DNA from: an uncultured Ruminiclostridium sp.
GTDB taxonomy: Bacteria > Bacillota > Clostridia > Oscillospirales > Ruminococcaceae
Length of the DNA stretch: 50,415 bases
Assembly (NCBI GenBank): GCA_949878745.1
Contig: CATLBH010000019.1
Location: 1-50,415, forward strand
Direction: 5' to 3'
A program made the translations under genes and the position numbers. Shown one piece after another: positions 25,040-33,140 of this stretch (position 1 is its first letter; every line of letters begins with the position of its first letter). The notes beneath the pieces are model-generated. The model did not search any database. It was not told where the DNA came from and saw nothing but the letters and a program-made list of their open reading frames with translations.

Positions 25040-26018
25040 AATTCCACGAGTCGCGGCACATCTGTTCTATTCCGCGCTCCGCCTTCCATTTAAGCTCCTT
25101 GTTGGCCTTTGAGGGGTCGGAGTAGCATTCGGCGGCGTCTCCCGGGCGTCTTTCCGCGATCACGTAAGGCACCTTCACGCCGTTGACCTTTTCAAAAGCG
25201 TTGATTATATCCAGAACAGAGTAGCCGTTGCCCGTGCCTAAATTGTAGGGGATAGCGCCCTTGTTGTTTCTTACCGCTTCTATGGCGGCGAGATGGCCCT
25301 TGGCGAGGTCCACCACATGGATATAGTCTCTTATGCAGGTACCGTCCGCTGTGGGGTAATCGTTGCCGTAAACGGAGAGGATCGGGTTTTTGCCCGAAGC
25401 CACTCTGAGGATAATCGGCATAAGATTATTGGGTATTCCGTTGGGATCCTCTCCCAGCTTTCCGCTTTCGTGAGCGCCTATGGGATTGAAATATCTCAGA
25501 AGGGCAACGCTCCAGCGGTCGTCCGCCAGGCACAGCTCCCGACACATATTCTCGATCATAAGCTTTGTGCTCCCGTAGGGATTGATGGACGACAGGGGGA
25601 AGTCCTCGGTTACGGGCACCTTTTCGGGTATTCCGTAAACGGTGGCGGAAGAGCTGAATACAAGCCTTCTGCACCCGAATTCCTCCATTACCTCAAGAAG
25701 AGAGAGTGTGGAATTTATATTGTTGCGGTAATACATTATGGGCTTCTGGCAGCTTTCGCCCACCGCCTTATAGCCCGCGAAGTGTATTACCTCTTCGATA
25801 AAGCATTCACGGAAGATTTTTCTTAAAAGCTCCTTATCGGCGACGTCGCCTTCATAGAATCCGAAGCCCTTTCCCGTGATGTCCTGGATAGTGTTTATAA
25901 CTCCGGGTTTTGAGTTATAGAAATTATCTATGATGATTACGTCCTCGCCCGCTTCCAGAAGCTCGACCACGGTATGAGAGCCGATATATCCGGTGCCGCC
26001 CGTTACTAAAACTGCCAT
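25020..26018 (-). CDS. galE: UDP-glucose 4-epimerase
   Basis: 332 residues from ATG 26018 with a GGAGG site; an upstream in-frame start adds 43 unlikely residues. NAD-binding VTGGTGYIGSHT, the Ser and YxxxK of the active site (SSSATVYG; NPYGSTK) and HVVDLAKGHLAA are present. It interconverts UDP-glucose and UDP-galactose. The last five codons and the stop lie in the right arm of the palindrome at 24904-25039, so the C-terminus (VNAK) may have been set by that element. Confidence 0.96.
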   Translation of the reverse strand: MAVLVTGGTGYIGSHTVVELLEAGEDVIIIDNFYNSKPGVINTIQDITGKGFGFYEGDVADKELLRKIFRECFIEEVIHFAGYKAVGESCQKPIMYYRNNINSTLSLLEVMEEFGCRRLVFSSSATVYGIPEKVPVTEDFPLSSINPYGSTKLMIENMCRELCLADDRWSVALLRYFNPIGAHESGKLGEDPNGIPNNLMPIILRVASGKNPILSVYGNDYPTADGTCIRDYIHVVDLAKGHLAAIEAVRNNKGAIPYNLGTGNGYSVLDIINAFEKVNGVKVPYVIAERRPGDAAECYSDPSKANKELKWKAERGIEQMCRDSWNFIVNAK

Positions 26019-26076
26019 AACAACCTCCGAAATTTTATTTTGAATAAAATTTTTTATTAAATTTTCATTCAATTTA

Positions 26077-26105
26077 AGTATACCCTTTATCGGGGGAAAA
26101 GTCAA
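26077..26105 (-). promoter_or_regulatory. galE promoter
   Basis: Minus strand TTGACT (26100-26105), 17-bp spacer, TATACT (26077-26082). The leader to the ATG at 26018 is about 50 bases. Confidence 0.8.
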
Positions 26106-26205
26106 GATAAAAGGCGGAAATTTTTGGCATTTTTGGCGGGTCAGCACATTCGGTTTACAGAGGAAAGCGGTATAATTTTTAGGCTGTCGGCATTGCCGTC
26201 CCCTC

Positions 26206-26234
26206 TTGATTTTCGGACAGCGGTATGCTATAAT
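26206..26234 (+). promoter_or_regulatory. Promoter of the GNAT gene
   Basis: TTGATT (26206-26211), 17-bp spacer, TATAAT (26229-26234) with a TGC just before it (extended -10). Confidence 0.75.
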
Positions 26235-26290
26235 GTGCTTGTTATCAAATTATCAAACCGACAAATCGGGACTTTGCGGACGGTGATTAT

Positions 26291-26749
26291 ATGAATTTGG
26301 AAATCAGAAGATACACAAAGGATAAAATATCGGATGTATTGGATTTTGAAAACAGATTGAGGGAAGAAGAAAACTTTTGGGGCTGGGAAATCGGCGGCGG
26401 ATATATTGAAGCTGTCGAGAAAAGCTTTGATGACGGCGCCTTTGCCGAATCGGTTTCTTTATTGGCGTATGCCGATAATAAAGTGGTCGGAAGAATCGAC
26501 TCCTCAATGATCGCAAGCCACTTTGACGGGTCTAAAAAGGCATACCTTGATTGGATTTGCGTCATAAAAAGTTACAGGCATTCGGGAGTTGCGCGGCTGC
26601 TGCTGGAAAGCTTAAGGGGGATTTTAAAGAGTAACGGTATCGGTACGTTAATAGCCTTGACGGCTTCAAACGAAGAGGCTCAAAGATTTTATAAAAGCGT
26701 TCCCGATTCCGAAATGCGGGATATCGGTATTTGGATTGATATAAAATAA
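26291..26749 (+). CDS. GNAT family N-acetyltransferase
   Basis: 152 residues. Acetyl-CoA loop region YRHSGVARLLLESLRGIL (motif A, with a looser R/Q-x-x-G-x-A) and motif B IALTASNEEAQRFYKSVP are in GNAT order. The start at 26291 has a weak site. The substrate cannot be read from sequence; single GNAT genes like this can modify proteins, antibiotics or small amines. Confidence 0.82.
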   Translation: MNLEIRRYTKDKISDVLDFENRLREEENFWGWEIGGGYIEAVEKSFDDGAFAESVSLLAYADNKVVGRIDSSMIASHFDGSKKAYLDWICVIKSYRHSGVARLLLESLRGILKSNGIGTLIALTASNEEAQRFYKSVPDSEMRDIGIWIDIK

Positions 26750-26773
26750 ATCGGACAAATTATTCATATGCTC

Positions 26774-26802
26774 TTGACAATCCTTCCCAACTCTGTTATA
26801 AT
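26774..26802 (+). promoter_or_regulatory. Promoter of the rpsF-ssb-rpsR operon
   Basis: Consensus TTGACA (26774-26779), 17-bp spacer, TATAAT (26797-26802). Confidence 0.88.
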
Positions 26803-26819
26803 ATTAAAGCTTGATGCGA

Positions 26820-26908
26820 AACCGCCGAATGTTTCGGATTGGCTTTTGAGACAAACAGGGCGGTGAGCGTCAAAATATCCTTGCTCGCGCCGCGTATAAG
26901 GCGCGGGC
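26820..26908 (+). promoter_or_regulatory. Structured leader of the rpsF operon, candidate bS6:bS18 binding site
   Basis: ACCGCC (26821-26826) pairs with GGCGGT (26859-26864) and encloses a small CCGAATGTTTCGG hairpin; a second GC-rich stem (26883-26908) precedes the AGGAGG site at 26921. Leaders of this operon in many bacteria bind the S6:S18 complex for feedback control. The match is by position and fold; I could not compare it with a covariance model. Confidence 0.5.
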
Positions 26909-26935
26909 CTTAAGTCTAAAAGGAGGTATTTATCT

Positions 26936-27229
26936 ATGGCAAAGCTCGGCGAAAAGTACGAGGCAATGGTTGTTTTCTCCGTTAAAAACGGCGAGGAACA
27001 GGTTCAGAATCTTGTTGCCAAGTTCACCGACCTTATAAAGGCGAACGGTGAGCTTATCAACACGGACGATTGGGGCAAGAGAAAGCTTGCTTACCCCATA
27101 AACTACGAAACGGACGGTTACTACGTAGTTTACACGTTTACCGGCAAGACCGATTTCCCCGCGGAGTTTGAACGTATCGTAAGCATTACGGACGGCGTTC
27201 TTCGCTCTATGGTAGTGATTGCCAAGTAA
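26936..27229 (+). CDS. rpsF: 30S ribosomal protein bS6
   Basis: 97 residues with GEKYEAMVVFSVKNGEEQVQ at the start and the INTDDWGKRKLAYPI region conserved in bS6. It binds 16S rRNA as a pair with bS18. It is the first gene of the classic rpsF-ssb-rpsR operon with a strong AGGAGG site. Confidence 0.97.
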   Translation: MAKLGEKYEAMVVFSVKNGEEQVQNLVAKFTDLIKANGELINTDDWGKRKLAYPINYETDGYYVVYTFTGKTDFPAEFERIVSITDGVLRSMVVIAK

Positions 27230-27249
27230 GAAAACAGGAGGATTGCTGG

Positions 27250-27723
27250 ATGTATAACAAGGCTGTTTTAATGGGTCGCATCTGCAATGATCTGGAATTA
27301 AAAACCATTCCCAGCGGCGCGTCCGTTTTATCCTTCCGTCTTGCCGTTGACCGCGCTTATCAGATCAAGGGCGAGGAAAGAAAGGCGGATTTCTTCAACA
27401 TTGTGGCTTGGAGAAGTACGGCGGAGTTTATTTCGCGCTATTTTGCAAAGGGAAGAATGATCCTTGTGGAAGGCGAGCTTCAGACCCGTCAGTATGTGGA
27501 CAAAAACGGCTCCACTCAGAACGTGGTTGAGCTTGTGGTAAGCAACGCGCATTTCACCGGTGAAAAGGCCGTAAATTCCAATTCCAACTCTTACGGCGGC
27601 TACAATCCCCCGCCTCCCGCCCAGAACGGCGGAAGCGGCGCGGCGATGAGCACTCCCGCCGTTTCTTCGGGAAGCACTAACGATTTCGTGGAAACAGGCT
27701 CGGACGATGACTATCCGTTCTGA
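27250..27723 (+). CDS. ssb: Single-stranded DNA-binding protein
   Basis: 157 residues. OB-fold from MYNKAVLMGRICNDLELK through about 105, with KADFFNIVAWRSTAEF. A low-complexity Gly/Pro/Ser/Asn linker (about 112-148) leads to the acidic tip DDDYPF, which recruits partner proteins. It is translationally placed between rpsF and rpsR with an AGGAGG site. Confidence 0.97.
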   Translation: MYNKAVLMGRICNDLELKTIPSGASVLSFRLAVDRAYQIKGEERKADFFNIVAWRSTAEFISRYFAKGRMILVEGELQTRQYVDKNGSTQNVVELVVSNAHFTGEKAVNSNSNSYGGYNPPPPAQNGGSGAAMSTPAVSSGSTNDFVETGSDDDYPF

Positions 27724-27757
27724 TCCGAATTCCGATTTTTAACAGGAGGAAATAACA

Positions 27758-28018
27758 ATGGCTGAAAAGCATGACGTAAACAACGATAAAGGCGCGCGCC
27801 CCGTTAAGCGCGCAAGAAAAAAGGTTTGTCAGTTCTGTGTTGACAGAGCGGAATTTATCGATTACAAGGACGTAGCTAAGCTTAAGAAGTGTATGACGGA
27901 GCGTTCCAAGATTCTGCCCCGCCGCGTAACCGGCTGCTGCGCTTATCATCAGAGAGAGCTTACCGTCGCCATCAAGAGAGCGAGACAGGTTGCTCTTATC
28001 CCCTACGTAAGCGACTGA
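27758..28018 (+). CDS. rpsR: 30S ribosomal protein bS18
   Basis: 86 residues. [18 protein letters not shown] and [20 protein letters not shown] are diagnostic, and the cysteines of the Cys-containing (C+) form are present. It binds 16S rRNA next to bS6. It is the last gene before a clear terminator. Confidence 0.97.
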   Translation: MAEKHDVNNDKGARPVKRARKKVCQFCVDRAEFIDYKDVAKLKKCMTERSKILPRRVTGCCAYHQRELTVAIKRARQVALIPYVSD

Positions 28019-28035
28019 TTTTATATCGCACAAAT

Positions 28036-28069
28036 AAAGCTGTTTCATTTTTTTGAAGCAGCTTTTTTT
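28036..28069 (+). terminator. Terminator of the rpsF operon
   Basis: Arms AAAGCTGTTTCA and TGAAGCAGCTTT (one mismatch) followed by seven T. Confidence 0.85.
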
Positions 28070-28153
28070 GATTTTTCGATAATTTTTTGAAAACCCGCGA
28101 ACCTTTCCGATTTTCCCGCGACTAATAAACGAAAGCTTTCATTGAGGTGCGCC

Positions 28154-29788
28154 ATGAAGGATATTAACAAAAACATTTTAATAGAATATGCCGATTACCT
28201 GATGAAAACAGCCGTGTATAAGACGGGGAACATCTGCGACGCCGAAGACCTTGTTCAGGATACTTTTTTGGCGGCACTTGCCTTTCTTGAACGCGGAGGT
28301 ACAATTGATAACGTTAAAAGCTGGCTTTCCTCGGTGCTCGACCGTAAATTTTACGACGGTATACGGAGAAAGTACCGCAAGCCCGCCGTTTCCATGGACG
28401 TAACCGCCGAGCTGGCGGAGGAAGCAAGCCTGTACGAAGCGGCGGAAAAAAGCGAGGACGCCGAAAATATACGGCGGTGTGTTTCAATGCTCACAAAAAA
28501 TTACCGCGAGGTGATTATACGCCATTATATGAACGGCGAAAGCGTAAGGGATATAGCCAAGGCGCTCAACATACCGGAAAACACCGTAAAATCGCGGCTT
28601 TATACGGGAAGAAGGCATATCGGAAAGGAATTTGAAATGGAAAATTACAAAAAGCAAAGCTATCAGCCGGAAACCCTCTGGATTGGCTGTACGGGAGACT
28701 GCGGACTGAACGATGAACCCTATTCCTTGGTGGGAAACGACAAAATCAAAATGAATCTTCTTATTTTAGCCTACGAAAAACCGCTCACGGTACCCGAGCT
28801 GGCGGGAGCGATAGGGATCCCCACCGCTTACGTGGAGCCTATTGTTGAAAGCTTTGTAAAGAGCGAGCTTATGGGGGGGATAGGGGACAAGGTATACACG
28901 GATTTTATCATTACCGGCGAAAAGGAGAGATTGGAGCGTCTTGACGCCCAGCTCAAAACGGCTGAGGAAAATTACAGGGAGATATGGGAAATTGTAGATT
29001 CGGGTCTTGCGGAGCTGAGAAAACAGGACTATTATAAGGCGCAGAGAGAATCGGCAAGACTTAAGCTGGAAAGCCATTTTGTAATAAGAACCGTCGATAG
29101 GGCGGTGAACAGCGTGAGAAACGAAGCCTGCGGAGGTCTCGAGCCTATATCCGAGTACAGGCGGCGCCCCGACGGCGGAAGGTGGTACGCCATCGGCAAC
29201 CGCTATCCCGATAATTACGACAGCGCGAAATCAAGGCATATCCCTTACGGCATAAACGGCGAATGGGGAACCGGAATTTTCGATTTCCTCGACGCGAAGT
29301 ATTTAAGCCTTACGGATTACGACACCGTTTTGTGCCGCGCCCACAGTCTTTATTCGGGAGAGAACCGGCTTAAGCAAAGCGCCCTTAAAATGCTCTATTC
29401 GATTTACGCGGACAACAGGGACGCTTTCTCCGCCGTGGATAAAAGCTGTATTGACCGTATAGACGAATTTATAAAAACGGGCTATTTGTCCAAGGACGGA
29501 GAGGGTAAGCTGAAATGCGAGGTCCCCGTTATTTCCGCAAAGGAACGGGATATTCATTACGCGCTGACGGAAAAATATCAGGGAATAATCGCGAAAAAAT
29601 TTCACGGCCAGTTTATGGCGCTTATGGAACCGCAGGAGATACCCTCACATGTGAAATCTTATCCCAAGTGGCTTAGGTATAATAAATGCTGCTGTTATCT
29701 GCCTATGGCTATTGTTTTGGCGGCAAAGGAGGACGGGTTGTATGACAATAGTTCCGCGGCGGTTTATATTTGTTATGAAAAAATTTAA
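28154..29788 (+). CDS. ECF-like sigma factor with large C-terminal regulatory extension
   Basis: 544 residues from ATG 28154 with a GAGGTG site. Residues 5-75 match sigma region 2 (CDAEDLVQDTFLAALAFLER) and 105-160 match region 4 (MLTKNYREVIIRHYMNGES; NTVKSRLYTGRRHIGKEFEM). A further 380 residues follow. They include a winged-helix-like stretch at about 194-250 (LTVPELAGAIGIPTAYVEPI), a possible metal site CTGDCG (about 175) and a long helical C-terminal part. ECF factors are normally 160-200 residues. The extension could sense a ligand, so the protein would work without a separate anti-sigma factor. Similar fused sigma proteins occur in Clostridia, but their signals are not known to me. Confidence 0.82.
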   Translation: MKDINKNILIEYADYLMKTAVYKTGNICDAEDLVQDTFLAALAFLERGGTIDNVKSWLSSVLDRKFYDGIRRKYRKPAVSMDVTAELAEEASLYEAAEKSEDAENIRRCVSMLTKNYREVIIRHYMNGESVRDIAKALNIPENTVKSRLYTGRRHIGKEFEMENYKKQSYQPETLWIGCTGDCGLNDEPYSLVGNDKIKMNLLILAYEKPLTVPELAGAIGIPTAYVEPIVESFVKSELMGGIGDKVYTDFIITGEKERLERLDAQLKTAEENYREIWEIVDSGLAELRKQDYYKAQRESARLKLESHFVIRTVDRAVNSVRNEACGGLEPISEYRRRPDGGRWYAIGNRYPDNYDSAKSRHIPYGINGEWGTGIFDFLDAKYLSLTDYDTVLCRAHSLYSGENRLKQSALKMLYSIYADNRDAFSAVDKSCIDRIDEFIKTGYLSKDGEGKLKCEVPVISAKERDIHYALTEKYQGIIAKKFHGQFMALMEPQEIPSHVKSYPKWLRYNKCCCYLPMAIVLAAKEDGLYDNSSAAVYICYEKI

Positions 29789-29821
29789 GGTTTAAAACAG
29801 TCTTGCCCTGTTTAAAATTTT

Positions 29822-29861
29822 AAAAAGGAAAATCAGTCTATGTACTTGATTTTCCTTTTTT
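29822..29861 (+). terminator. Terminator after the fused sigma gene
   Basis: Arms AAAAAGGAAAATCA and TGATTTTCCTTTTTT with an eleven-base loop, ending in a T-run. Confidence 0.8.
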
Positions 29862-29948
29862 ATTGCATTCGCAGTGAAACACGGACGCAAAACGCAGATG
29901 AAAACAGAAATATGTAATCTCTTTAATAATAAACGGTGTAAGGTGTTT

Positions 29949-30725
29949 TTAAGGCTTTTTTCCGCAATTGCGGCAGTATTTGTCCCCTATGTTATTTTTC
30001 CAACCGCACCTTGTACAATCCCATGTGTTTTCAAAAAGCTTATCATTGTCTGCCGGTTTGTTTTTTTGCAGATTGTCCCGCGTATTCATTTCCCAATTAA
30101 AATTTAGTCCGATTTCGCAAATGATAATGTTTAATACGAACATTATCAGTAATAAAATCATTGTAGCCGGATACTGAGCCGTAAACATTTCACATGTTTT
30201 ATTTATATTTATAATAAAAACACAAGCCAAGCTTAAAACAGGCGCGATAATAGGAATATACGACAATGACGAATTATATTTATTGCCATTAATACGCAGT
30301 AAACGGCGAATCAGCATTATTACAGCAAAAACAATATCAGCTAAACAAACAACAAATATGCATTGAAACAAAACAATATACTTGGAAGCCGAATATCCCA
30401 AGATATATTTTAAGGTTTCGTAAAATTCATGTATTGAAAAAAGGCTTACTTCTATTCTGTCACTTGTATAAGCAAATGAAAAAATATTAACTTTGATATA
30501 CATATAACTTGATAACAAGCAAATTATAATGGATGTTATTGTGAAAACAAATGAAATTATATTCAGGACTATTCCCTTAATAGGCTTTTCAACAGAGCGC
30601 TGTTCATTAAACGATGTTTTTGACGGCGTATTTTTTCTTTCACTCGCTATGGCAATTTTTTCACCGCATCTACTGCAAAATTCCGAATCATCTGGTAAAT
30701 TTTTTCCACATTTTATGCAAAACAT
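29949..30725 (-). CDS. Membrane protein with zinc ribbons at both ends
   Basis: 258 residues. An N-terminal ribbon (CIKCGKNLPDDSEFCSRCG, residues 3-21) and a C-terminal ribbon (CTRCGWKN...YCRNCG, about 236-255) flank four membrane helices (about 50-72, 105-130, 145-165 and 180-205). Such proteins are usually annotated only as zinc-ribbon membrane proteins. Base composition is clearly more AT-rich than the neighbours, and codon use differs, which suggests transfer. An AGGAGA site precedes the ATG. Convergent with the fused sigma gene. Confidence 0.75.
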   Translation of the reverse strand: MFCIKCGKNLPDDSEFCSRCGEKIAIASERKNTPSKTSFNEQRSVEKPIKGIVLNIISFVFTITSIIICLLSSYMYIKVNIFSFAYTSDRIEVSLFSIHEFYETLKYILGYSASKYIVLFQCIFVVCLADIVFAVIMLIRRLLRINGNKYNSSLSYIPIIAPVLSLACVFIININKTCEMFTAQYPATMILLLIMFVLNIIICEIGLNFNWEMNTRDNLQKNKPADNDKLFENTWDCTRCGWKNNIGDKYCRNCGKKP

Positions 30726-30795
30726 ATCAATCTCCTTTTGATTTACTTAAGTGATATAAATCCGAGAAAAAACTTTTTAAAAGCTCCTTTGGATA

Positions 30796-30959
30796 ATACT
30801 AATTATAGCTACTTGTTAAGTATGAAAAAGCTTTTAAAAAGCAAATTTATCAACTATTGTTTCAGAAAGTATTTTATTTTTATTAAAGTAAATAAAATAA
30901 GCTTTAATTTTGGCGTTTCTGCCATTGACATTTTATTATATACTTGTTATAATTAGTAT
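30796..30959. repeat. Inverted-repeat element with ATACTAATTATA ends
   Basis: Ends ATACTAATTATA (30796-30807) and TATAATTAGTAT (30948-30959) are exact inverted copies. Inside is TATTTTATTTTTATTAAAGT / AAATAAAATA. The ATACTAAT terminus is shared with the palindromes at 33969, 39897, 45387, 45913 and 50004. No gene lies inside. Confidence 0.6.
30925..30953 (+). promoter_or_regulatory. Consensus promoter inside the inverted-repeat element
   Basis: TTGACA (30925-30930), 17-bp spacer, TATAAT (30948-30953) that overlaps the element's right end. The next gene rightward is the TlpA-like lipoprotein at 31318. The intervening 30960-31317 holds only a GCCGCG/CGCGGC palindrome (31143-31181) and no supported gene, so this may provide its promoter with a ~360-base leader. 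Confidence 0.6.
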
Positions 30960-31317
30960 TATGCGAAGTTGTTATATTTTTTATAATAAAGCTTTTGTTT
31001 TGGCTTAAACTGATTCTATCGGTTGTAAAAATTTAAATTTTTTATAAATCCGAATACAACGTCATAGCATAACAATATACACCAAGCCTTGAAAAATACC
31101 ATTGTTTATGATAGAATATACTTATAGCAATTCAAAAAATACCGCGGCACATATCGGCAATTCAAATCACTTTAGCCGCGTTGTCCTTCTCGCCGGGCGC
31201 TGGCCCGATTTTGTCGTCCGACTTGATACGCGCGATTTGCTCTTGACGCTGTATGCCGCGTTATTTCCTTGGATTGCTAAGGTCATCACTTAAAATAAAG
31301 AACAGAAGGTAGAATTT

Positions 31318-31947
31318 ATGAAGTACAATAAAATCCTTTCGATAGCAGCGGCGGCCGTCCTTATTGCCGCGATATTTACCGCTTGCGCGGCAAAAAAGGC
31401 GGACGAAACCAACCTTGGGGAAAACGGCGCGGCTTCCGCATTGGAACAAGGCAATGCTCCCGAAAAAGAAAGCGCACCCGAAAACAAAAGCGGAATCACC
31501 AGCCCCAACAGCTTTAACGCCGTAACCTTGGACGGCGGCGAGTATACCTCCGACAGCTTTTCTGAGGCGGACGTGACCGTTATAAACATATGGTCCACCA
31601 CCTGCGGCCCCTGCATAAGGGAAATGCCCGAAATAGCGGAGTATGTTAAAACGCTTCCCGACAACGTTAAGCTTATCACATGGTGCCTTGACGGCGCTTA
31701 TGACGAAGAGTACACAAAGGAGCTTCTTTCCTCGTCGGGCTATGAGGGGATAACGCTTACGGGAGGGGACGGCGATCTTGAAAAAATGTATAACGATATA
31801 ATGTATACCCCCACCACCCTCTTTGTGGACAGCGATGGGAACATTGTGGGCGAGGCTCTTATAGGAAGTCCCAAGGATCTGGCGGGAACCTATACCGAGC
31901 TTATCAATAAAACCCTTAAGGCTCTCGGAAAGGAAGAAATGGAATGA
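31318..31947 (+). CDS. TlpA-like thioredoxin-fold lipoprotein
   Basis: 209 residues. A lipoprotein signal (residues 1-22, lipobox FTAC) and a charged linker (about 25-60) precede the thioredoxin-like domain with STTCGPCIREMPEIAEY, whose CGPC is the redox site. It would reduce or exchange disulfides at the outer face of the membrane. It overlaps the next small gene by four bases and forms a three-gene redox cassette with it and the polyferredoxin, which could supply electrons from inside. Confidence 0.9.
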   Translation: MKYNKILSIAAAAVLIAAIFTACAAKKADETNLGENGAASALEQGNAPEKESAPENKSGITSPNSFNAVTLDGGEYTSDSFSEADVTVINIWSTTCGPCIREMPEIAEYVKTLPDNVKLITWCLDGAYDEEYTKELLSSSGYEGITLTGGDGDLEKMYNDIMYTPTTLFVDSDGNIVGEALIGSPKDLAGTYTELINKTLKALGKEEME

Positions 31948-32090
31948 CAAGGAGGGGGAGAAATGTTCTTCGGATTTGCTGTTTGTCGGCGGGCATAGTG
32001 CTTACGGCGGCGGGAATTTGGCGCGGAGAGGCTTCGGAAGTGCTTGACAAGGCGGTGAGGATATGTCTGGAATGTATAGGAATAGGTTAA
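31944..32090 (+). CDS. 48-residue CXXC membrane peptide (CD1871A-like)
   Basis: Starts at ATG 31944 within the TlpA stop (ATGA). One membrane helix (about 8-26) is followed by GEASEVLDKAVRICLECIGIG, ending with a CLEC motif right at the C-terminus. This layout and the ICLECIGIG ending match the small CXXC-containing proteins (CD1871A type) found with TlpA-like and 4Fe-4S proteins in Clostridia. It probably relays redox equivalents between the two neighbours; this is inference. The polyferredoxin gene begins 28 bases before its stop. Confidence 0.85.
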   Translation: MTRRGRNVLRICCLSAGIVLTAAGIWRGEASEVLDKAVRICLECIGIG

Positions 32091-32977
32091 AGCCAAGCCC
32101 GAAGGAGGTTAAGCACAACCGTTTCAGAACGCTTGTGCAACTTCTGGCGGCGGCGGTTATAAACGGTTACGCCGCGGGATTTATCGGGGGAAAAATATTC
32201 ACGGGCAGGAGCAAAATGCTTTGCGTTCCCGTTCTTAACTGTTACTCCTGTCCCGGGGCTCTCGGAGCTTGTCCCATAGGCGCGCTTCAGGCGGTGGCGG
32301 GAGGGAGAAGACACAATGTTTCCTTTTACGCGCTGGGTACGCTTATGCTGTTCGGCACGGTGCTGGGACGGTTAATCTGCGGTTTTCTCTGTCCCTTCGG
32401 TTTTGTGCAGGATCTGCTGCACAAAATACCTTTGCCTAAAGTAACCGTTCCGAAAAAGCTTGACAGGGCGCTTCGCTTTTTGAAATATGCAATCCTTGTC
32501 TTTTTTGTGCTGCTTTTACCCGTCCTTGCGGCAAATCGGTTCGGGGTAGGCGATCCTTGGTTCTGTAAATATATTTGTCCGGCGGGGACGCTGGAAGGGG
32601 GGATTCCGCTTTTACTGATGAACGAGGGGCTTCGGAAAGCGGCGGGGATTTTGTTTTCATGGAAAATGGGGGTGCTTGTGGCGGTTATATTGGGTTCCGT
32701 GTTTATCAACCGCTTTTTTTGCCGCTATCTTTGTCCTTTGGGGGCATTTTACGCTTTGTTTAACCGCTTCGCTTTTTATCGAATGAGTGTGGATAAGGAA
32801 AAATGCGTGGGGTGCGGGAAATGCGAGGAGGTGTGTCCTATGGCTGTGAGGGTCAGAGAGAATATTAACTGTGGGGAATGTATACGCTGCGGAAAATGCG
32901 GGGCGGCTTGTCCGACGGGGGCGATAAGCGGGGGGATTGGAGAAAAAAGGGGTGGAAAAACTAAAAGCTGTAGTTAA
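32063..32977 (+). CDS. 4Fe-4S polyferredoxin membrane protein (NapH/YccM-like)
   Basis: 304 residues. Several membrane helices (about 27-45, 88-110, 135-158, 195-215) alternate with CGFLCPFGFVQDLL, CKYICPAGTLEGG and CRYLCPLGAFYALF loops. Two ferredoxin motifs near the end, CVGCGKCEEVCP and CGECIRCGKCGAACP, bind two [4Fe-4S] clusters. Such proteins carry electrons across the membrane. Start is ATG 32063 with a GGTGAGG site inside the preceding small gene. The cassette probably drives extracytoplasmic thiol reduction. Confidence 0.92.
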   Translation: MSGMYRNRLKPSPKEVKHNRFRTLVQLLAAAVINGYAAGFIGGKIFTGRSKMLCVPVLNCYSCPGALGACPIGALQAVAGGRRHNVSFYALGTLMLFGTVLGRLICGFLCPFGFVQDLLHKIPLPKVTVPKKLDRALRFLKYAILVFFVLLLPVLAANRFGVGDPWFCKYICPAGTLEGGIPLLLMNEGLRKAAGILFSWKMGVLVAVILGSVFINRFFCRYLCPLGAFYALFNRFAFYRMSVDKEKCVGCGKCEEVCPMAVRVRENINCGECIRCGKCGAACPTGAISGGIGEKRGGKTKSCS

Positions 32978-33023
32978 AGCAGGTTTGGGAAAAGAACTTT
33001 TTGATTAAAAGGGGGGATGTTTA

Positions 33024-33068
33024 ATACTATTTTCAAATTATCCAATCTTTTTAATTTGAAAATAATAT
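33024..33068. repeat. Solo palindrome of the ATACTATTTTCAAATT type
   Basis: ATACTATTTTCAAATTA (33024-33040) pairs with TAATTTGAAAATAATAT (33051-33068). The same hairpin forms one half of the bipartite elements at 39897 and 45913. It lies 46 bases after the polyferredoxin stop. Confidence 0.7.
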
Positions 33069-33100
33069 TTGTATTACAATCTCATATTAAGTCAAAAATA

Positions 33101-33136
33101 AAAATAAGAGGCAGCCGAGACTGCCTCTTTATTTTT
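33101..33136. terminator. Terminator of rpmF, possibly bidirectional
   Basis: Arms AAATAAGAGGCAG and CTGCCTCTTTATTT around a six-base loop; A and T tracts on both sides. Confidence 0.85.
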
Positions 33137-33140
33137 AAAC

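Noticed and set aside
31102-31293. 63-codon open frame upstream of the TlpA-like gene
   Set aside because: There is no ribosome binding site, it has odd composition and no motif; it spans a GCCGCG palindrome.
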